Below are positions 34,532 to 39,214 of a stretch of DNA of 39,214 nucleotides, piece by piece. The notes below the pieces were generated by a model. That model was not told the DNA's origin. It saw only the letters and a program-made list of their open reading frames with translations, and ran no database searches. The DNA comes from Haloferax gibbonsii ATCC 33959 (lineage in GTDB: Archaea > Halobacteriota > Halobacteria > Halobacteriales > Haloferacaceae): NCBI RefSeq assembly GCF_000336775.1, contig NZ_AOLJ01000027.1, positions 90,565 to 129,778 of the forward strand, given 5' to 3'. Position 1 is the stretch's first letter. Each line of letters opens with the position of its first letter. Made by a program: the position numbers and the translations under genes.

Positions 34532-35183
34532 AGATTGGTTGATTTACCACATGTTGAATAAACTTCTGGCCGAGATAATCGTTATAGAACGTATATAAAT
34601 TAAACAGTTCGAGAGAGAAAGCACGGATGTCGTGGTGGGTAAATTGAGTAGACTTTAATTTTGAATCGAAGTGCCATCAGTCGAAACTGCGCTCGGTCCA
34701 CACGTCACTAAATACTCTTGTGACGGTGATAAAAATGCTAGTGAGAAGTTCATTCATTGAATGATTACAGTCACCATAATAATCGAATATTCTCATTACA
34801 TCCCTAAATTTGTAATGCTATATATGTGGCTCGGGGGCTCGTCTACAAACGGATAAATTAGTTAAGCACGAAACGGCCGTGATTTATTTATCTGAGTAGC
34901 TGTCCAATCTTCATAGCGAATGAAAAAACTCAGATCGGATTTATTCATTCGTGGTGACAACCAAACCCAGAACGGTCACCCACAGATGTTCCTAGTTGGT
35001 CGAGTTGACAGCGGCACTCAGCCTAGCTAACAGTATCTGATCCGCCGAGAAGAACCATAGTTACTTTTGAACGAATACGTTAGACTCCGGACGAGGAATT
35101 CGTACTGATTCTACCCACCATATGGAATACCATGAATAAACTTATATGGATAATGATTAAATTGGTAGCGAGTGGATAGACAC
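34532..35183. promoter_or_regulatory. Divergent control region between levansucrase and giant GH32 genes
   Basis: About 650 bp, A/T-rich, no gene. TTTATT for the levansucrase lies at 34557-34562 and GATTAAATT (35155-35163), about 26 nt before the ATG at 35184, is the likely TATA box of the giant gene; CTTATATGG at 35141-35149 is an alternative. I find no copy of the TTTCAC-N6-TGTG pattern here, so this pair may be controlled differently from the import genes. GGCACT...CTAGCTAAC near 35014 is only loosely like an IS6 end. Confidence 0.45.
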
Positions 35184-38100
35184 ATGACACCAAGGAACAC
35201 GGACGATGAAAGCGGTATCACTCGACGGAACTGGCTGAAGCTACTCGGAATCAGTATTGGCTCAGCGAGCAGTGGAAACACACTCAGCGGTACCGCAACG
35301 GCCTCGGATCCGTCGACATCGATCGGTAGTTGGCCGTTCGATCGGGGTACTGGAGATCACGTCACTGAAACGGTCGGTGGATATTCGAAACACGTTGCGT
35401 ACAAGAGCGATGACGACCCGCTGTGGTTCGATGGACTGGTGAGACATAGCCTCCTCTTCGACGGCTACACCTCGTGGGCAAGTTGGGCGCCGTCCGAGCT
35501 TGCACCAGAGTTCAATCAGGAATTACCGACGCTGACAGTTGCTACGTGGATTGCGCCCCGCTCTCACGGCTCCGAGTCACCGTACATTGACCCAATCATC
35601 GAGAAATGTGACCGAGAAGGACAGACTGGGTTCACGTTCGGAGTCGACAACTTCGGACACTGGACGTTCCAAGTCGGAACAGGAGACGGGTGGCACGAGG
35701 TGTGGATTGAGAGTGGTGAGGAGATTGACGTCTATGAGTGGAACCATCTCGTCGGTGTTTTCGACGGAGATACTGGGTCGCTTCGACTCTATAAGAACGG
35801 TACGCTCGTTGCCGAAACAACGATACCAACCGGTACGATAACTCTAGCGGATGTTCCGCTCAAAGTGGGTCGAAACGCACAGATGGATTATATCGGTGAA
35901 GACGGGGACGGTAAGATATGGAAACAGAACATGTTCAACGGCTCGGTCAGCGAGATTGAAACCTACGCCACGGCCCTGAGCAGTGCAGACGTTAGCAAGA
36001 AATATGATTCCGAGGAGGACGGTATGCCCGCGACGGGGTATCAGGAGCTAACGGTCAACCCTGCTCAGTACGACGACGATTCGTTCCGACCTGAGTATCA
36101 CGCGCTCGCTCCGACTCACTGGATGAACGAGCCGCATGCCCCGCTGTACTTCGAGGGGAAGTACCACCTGTTCTACCAGCACAACCCAAAGGGGTCGTAC
36201 TGGAGACAGATCCACTGGGGTCACTGGGTGAGCGACGATATGGTCCACTGGAATCCGGTCGAAGAAGCGCTTCGACCCGAGGAAGGTATCGACCCAGCCG
36301 GCTGTTGGTCGGGCGACGCGACTATCGACGCAGATGGATACCCGAGACTGTTCTACACGGCGGGCGTCACCAAAGGAACCGACGACCAAGCTGTTGCGAC
36401 GGCCGCATCGACTTACCCCACCGACAGCGACTCAACGCTCACTAACTGGAACAAAGAAGGAGTCGTCATGCAGCAGCCCGACGACCCTGGTCTCCGGAAG
36501 AACCAGTTCCGAGACCCTCACGTCTGGCAGGAGAACGGGAAGTGGTACTGTCTGGTCGGGTCTGGACTGAAAAACGACAACGGTGGAACCGTGCTTGCGT
36601 TTCGCTCGACGGACTGCATCAACTGGAGTTACGAAGGGCGAGCACTCCAGTTGGACGAGCCCTCAGACTATCCATACCTCGGAGACGCGTGGGAGCTTCC
36701 CGTATTACTTCCTGTCGGAACGGACGGTTCCGGCGTCGAAAAACACGTCCTCTGTATCAATCCACAGGGCGGTGATACGGAGGTATTCTACTGGATCGGC
36801 GAATGGGATGCAGGCACGTGCAGTTTCACCCGCGACCACTCGGAGCCACGTCTCATCGATGAGGGTAATTCGCACTTCACGGGGCCGAGCGGGTTCGTCG
36901 ATCCACACACGGGCCGGTCTATTCTTTTTACGATCGCACAGGATTACCGGAGAGAGCAACTGTGGCACGACTCGGGCTGGGCGCACAACACAGGGATGCC
37001 GATGGAGTTGTCGCTACGCGATGACGGACAGTTGGGTATCGCCCCAATTCGAGAGATGAAATCGGCTCGCTCGGAGAAACGCTTGGAAATGAAAGACGCA
37101 CAGCCCGGTCTCGTCAACGACGCACTGAAGAATCTCACCGCAGAGACAGTAGAACTGAAATTGGAGATCGAGTCAAACGGCGCGTCGGAGTATGGTTTCT
37201 ATTCGCACCACTCGCCTGATGGTGAAGAAAAGACGCTTTGTTACTACGACGAAGAGACTGGTGAGATCAAAACCGACCGTACAGAGACCAGTTTAGACGA
37301 CACGTTGATGGCCGCAGAGCGCGACCGAAGCACGCTTACGACCGCGGGACCGGTCGACATTGGCAATGAGCCGCTACGACTGCACGTGTATATCGACAAG
37401 TCGTTGATTGAGTGCTACGTCAACGAACTGAAGAGCGTGACGACGCGCGCATATCCCTCTCGCGGGGACTCCACGGAGTTGCGACTCTATCACGACGGTG
37501 AGATCACTGTCCGGTCGATCGAGATCTGGGAGATGGAGGACATCCAAAACGGGACGCCGAGCGACGAGCAATATCGGCCAGGGTATCACTTCTCGCGAGA
37601 GAGCGGGTGGATGAACGACCCAAACGGATTAGTCTACCAAGACGGGATATACCATCTCTTCTACCAGGCAGGAGAGACGCACCGCCGCTGGGACCATGCG
37701 ACGAGTCGTGACTTAGTCAACTGGACTGAACAGGGAACGAAGATTCCGGATACGAACTCCGTTCAGGCTTACTCGGGCGGTGCAGTCGTCGACAAGACTG
37801 ACACGGCGGGGTTCGGCAGCAGCTCCATCGTCTGCATGTACACGGGACACCACGATGACACTGGGGTCGAAGACCAGCGTCTCGCCTACAGCACTGACAA
37901 CGGCGAAACGTTCACTAAGTTCAGTGGAAACCCGGTCTTAGACGAAGAGACAACAGACTGGCGAGACCCGAACCCGTTTTGGTATGAACCGACATCGAAC
38001 TGGCGCATGGTCGTCGCTCGTGTCGAGGCCAGCGGATCCACACGACCGGCCGGCATCGAGATTTACGAATCCGACGACCTGAAGCAGTGGACGTACCTAA

Positions 38101-39214
38101 ACACGTACGAATCGGGGGGCGCGAGGTGGGAATGTCCCGACCTCTACAGGTTACCGGTCGAGAACACCGGTGAAACCCGTTGGGTGATGACCATCTCTGT
38201 CGACGCAGACCACGTCGAACACCACATCGGTCACTTCAACGGATCAGAGTTTACCGTCGAAGACACAGTCTATGCCGATTCTGGGCGGGACTTCTATGCC
38301 GCACAGACGTGGGCGAACGAACCAGCGATGGATTCTCGCTTAGGGCTCGCCTGGATGAGTCACTGGGACTACGCCCCGAACACGCCGGAAGACGGGTGGA
38401 AAGGCGTGCAGTCGTTCCCCCGTCGACTCACCCTCCGGGGTACTGACAACGGAATCGTCCCTATCCAGCGACCCGATGAAGCGATCGAATCAGAGCGCGA
38501 CAGCACGCTGGCTGAACTCGATACCGAACCGCTCTCGTCAACAGTAGATCCGCTTGCCGGAACAGATGTACGGGGAGAGACGCTCGAACTACTCACGACC
38601 ATCGACCCCAAAGATGCTGATTCCGTGACGCTCAAGTTGCGGAAGGGGATGGCACAGGAGACGAGGGTAACGTACGACGTTGAGATGGAGGAACTGATCG
38701 TCGACCGAAACGATGCTGGACCGTTCTTCGGTGACACGTCAAAAGACCGTGCGAGCCACCCGCTATCGACGCAGAGCGACGGAACTGTCGAACTCCGCAT
38801 ACTCGTTGACAGGAGTTCGGTGACCACGTTCGCTAACGGCGGCGAACAAACGATGACAAACCGAATCTATCCGGACGAGCAGAGCGTTCACGCGTCGATG
38901 ACGGCAAGCGGTGGAACCGCCACCATCGAGAATCTCACCGCGTGGGACTATTCGTCACGTCTCGTTGACGGAGGAGTCTATCGTATCGAAAACCGTCTGT
39001 CCGGGAACGTGCTAGAGGTGAAAGACGGAGAGACTGGAAACGGTGCTGCAGTCCAACAGCGGAGCTGGGAGGACAGTGACAAGCAACGGTGGGTAGTTCG
39101 CGAAGTTACGAGCGGTGTCTACCGCATTGAGAACCTCGACAGCGGCGATGTTCTAGACATCGAAGATGCGTCTACTAACGACGGCTCGAACGCAATGCAG
39201 TGGGAGTGGTGGGG
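35184..39214 (+). CDS. Tat-exported LamG-GH32-GH32-ricin lectin protein, partial at window edge
   Basis: At least 1343 residues with no stop before the window ends. A Tat motif (TRRNWLKLLG, about 13-22) predicts secretion. Then come a LamG lectin domain (about 55-265; TVATWIAPRSHG, HLVGVFDGDTGSLRLYKNG), a first GH32 (WMNEPHAP with Glu316 for Asp, FRDP 442-445, WELP with Glu504) with its beta-sandwich to about 780, a second GH32 (WMNDPNG with Asp812, WRDP with Asp928, WECPDL with Glu983) to about 1258, and a ricin-type beta-trefoil from 1265 (VYRIENRLSGNVLEV, KQRW, VYRIENLDSGDVLDI). It probably binds and degrades levan or inulin outside the cell, two GH32 units of different type working on one chain. 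The end, with at least one more trefoil repeat, is missing. Confidence 0.88.
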   Translation, partial: MTPRNTDDESGITRRNWLKLLGISIGSASSGNTLSGTATASDPSTSIGSWPFDRGTGDHVTETVGGYSKHVAYKSDDDPLWFDGLVRHSLLFDGYTSWASWAPSELAPEFNQELPTLTVATWIAPRSHGSESPYIDPIIEKCDREGQTGFTFGVDNFGHWTFQVGTGDGWHEVWIESGEEIDVYEWNHLVGVFDGDTGSLRLYKNGTLVAETTIPTGTITLADVPLKVGRNAQMDYIGEDGDGKIWKQNMFNGSVSEIETYATALSSADVSKKYDSEEDGMPATGYQELTVNPAQYDDDSFRPEYHALAPTHWMNEPHAPLYFEGKYHLFYQHNPKGSYWRQIHWGHWVSDDMVHWNPVEEALRPEEGIDPAGCWSGDATIDADGYPRLFYTAGVTKGTDDQAVATAASTYPTDSDSTLTNWNKEGVVMQQPDDPGLRKNQFRDPHVWQENGKWYCLVGSGLKNDNGGTVLAFRSTDCINWSYEGRALQLDEPSDYPYLGDAWELPVLLPVGTDGSGVEKHVLCINPQGGDTEVFYWIGEWDAGTCSFTRDHSEPRLIDEGNSHFTGPSGFVDPHTGRSILFTIAQDYRREQLWHDSGWAHNTGMPMELSLRDDGQLGIAPIREMKSARSEKRLEMKDAQPGLVNDALKNLTAETVELKLEIESNGASEYGFYSHHSPDGEEKTLCYYDEETGEIKTDRTETSLDDTLMAAERDRSTLTTAGPVDIGNEPLRLHVYIDKSLIECYVNELKSVTTRAYPSRGDSTELRLYHDGEITVRSIEIWEMEDIQNGTPSDEQYRPGYHFSRESGWMNDPNGLVYQDGIYHLFYQAGETHRRWDHATSRDLVNWTEQGTKIPDTNSVQAYSGGAVVDKTDTAGFGSSSIVCMYTGHHDDTGVEDQRLAYSTDNGETFTKFSGNPVLDEETTDWRDPNPFWYEPTSNWRMVVARVEASGSTRPAGIEIYESDDLKQWTYLNTYESGGARWECPDLYRLPVENTGETRWVMTISVDADHVEHHIGHFNGSEFTVEDTVYADSGRDFYAAQTWANEPAMDSRLGLAWMSHWDYAPNTPEDGWKGVQSFPRRLTLRGTDNGIVPIQRPDEAIESERDSTLAELDTEPLSSTVDPLAGTDVRGETLELLTTIDPKDADSVTLKLRKGMAQETRVTYDVEMEELIVDRNDAGPFFGDTSKDRASHPLSTQSDGTVELRILVDRSSVTTFANGGEQTMTNRIYPDEQSVHASMTASGGTATIENLTAWDYSSRLVDGGVYRIENRLSGNVLEVKDGETGNGAAVQQRSWEDSDKQRWVVREVTSGVYRIENLDSGDVLDIEDASTNDGSNAMQWEWW

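Noticed and set aside
35009-35035. GGCACT...CTAGCTAAC, loosely like an IS6 terminal repeat
   Set aside because: It needs a gap of three bases and has no transposase relic beside it.
1-39214. CRISPR arrays, tRNA and rRNA genes
   Set aside because: I saw no regularly spaced direct repeats and no tRNA- or rRNA-like sequence while reading; a dedicated search was not possible.

Overview
The window is haloarchaeal (class Halobacteria). Its proteins are rich in Asp and Glu. Exported proteins carry Tat (twin-arginine) signals, two of them with a lipoprotein Cys. Many genes have an A/T-rich TATA-like box about 25-30 nt before the start codon, which suggests leaderless transcripts. The regulators are TrmB-type, and the degenerate insertion sequences resemble haloarchaeal IS6-family elements. 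I cannot name the genus.

Nearly every gene fits one theme: making, cutting, importing and catabolising fructans. Left part (1-6279): a HAD phosphatase, a universal stress protein, a TrmB regulator fused to a sugar-kinase-like domain, a small membrane protein and a PfkB fructokinase. Next comes a minus-strand block (15232 to 6501): an Opp/Dpp-type binding lipoprotein, an intracellular GH32 fructosidase, two Dpp-type permeases and a double ATPase. On the plus strand follows a LamG-GH32 protein (16388-18688). After it lies a wrecked IS6-like element with a compact array of six hairpins inserted in it. A second intracellular GH32 (minus, 21874-19706) is divergent from a GH172 (DUF2961) protein, which precedes a complete CUT1 sugar importer (binding protein, two permeases, ATPase; 23634-28257). 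A second TrmB-kinase-like fusion (minus) and another IS6 relic separate this from two Tat-exported GH68 levansucrases (minus). The levansucrases are divergent from a very large Tat-exported protein, LamG-GH32-GH32-ricin lectin, which runs off the right edge.

Inferred pathway: secreted GH68 enzymes convert sucrose to levan or fructo-oligosaccharides. The secreted double-GH32 lectin protein trims fructan outside the cell. The Opp-type importer brings in oligosaccharides, which the cytoplasmic GH32 enzymes cleave, and fructokinase phosphorylates the fructose. The CUT1 importer with GH172 suggests a second branch, possibly for difructose dianhydrides or another furanoside. The two TrmB fusions, with kinase-like domains that have lost the canonical GAGD motif, are the obvious candidates for pathway sensors.

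Most notable: the TrmB/degenerate-kinase fusions, the tandem-GH32 lectin protein, GH172 in an archaeal fructan locus, the split pattern of GH32 active-site substitutions, and the hairpin array inside the dead IS.
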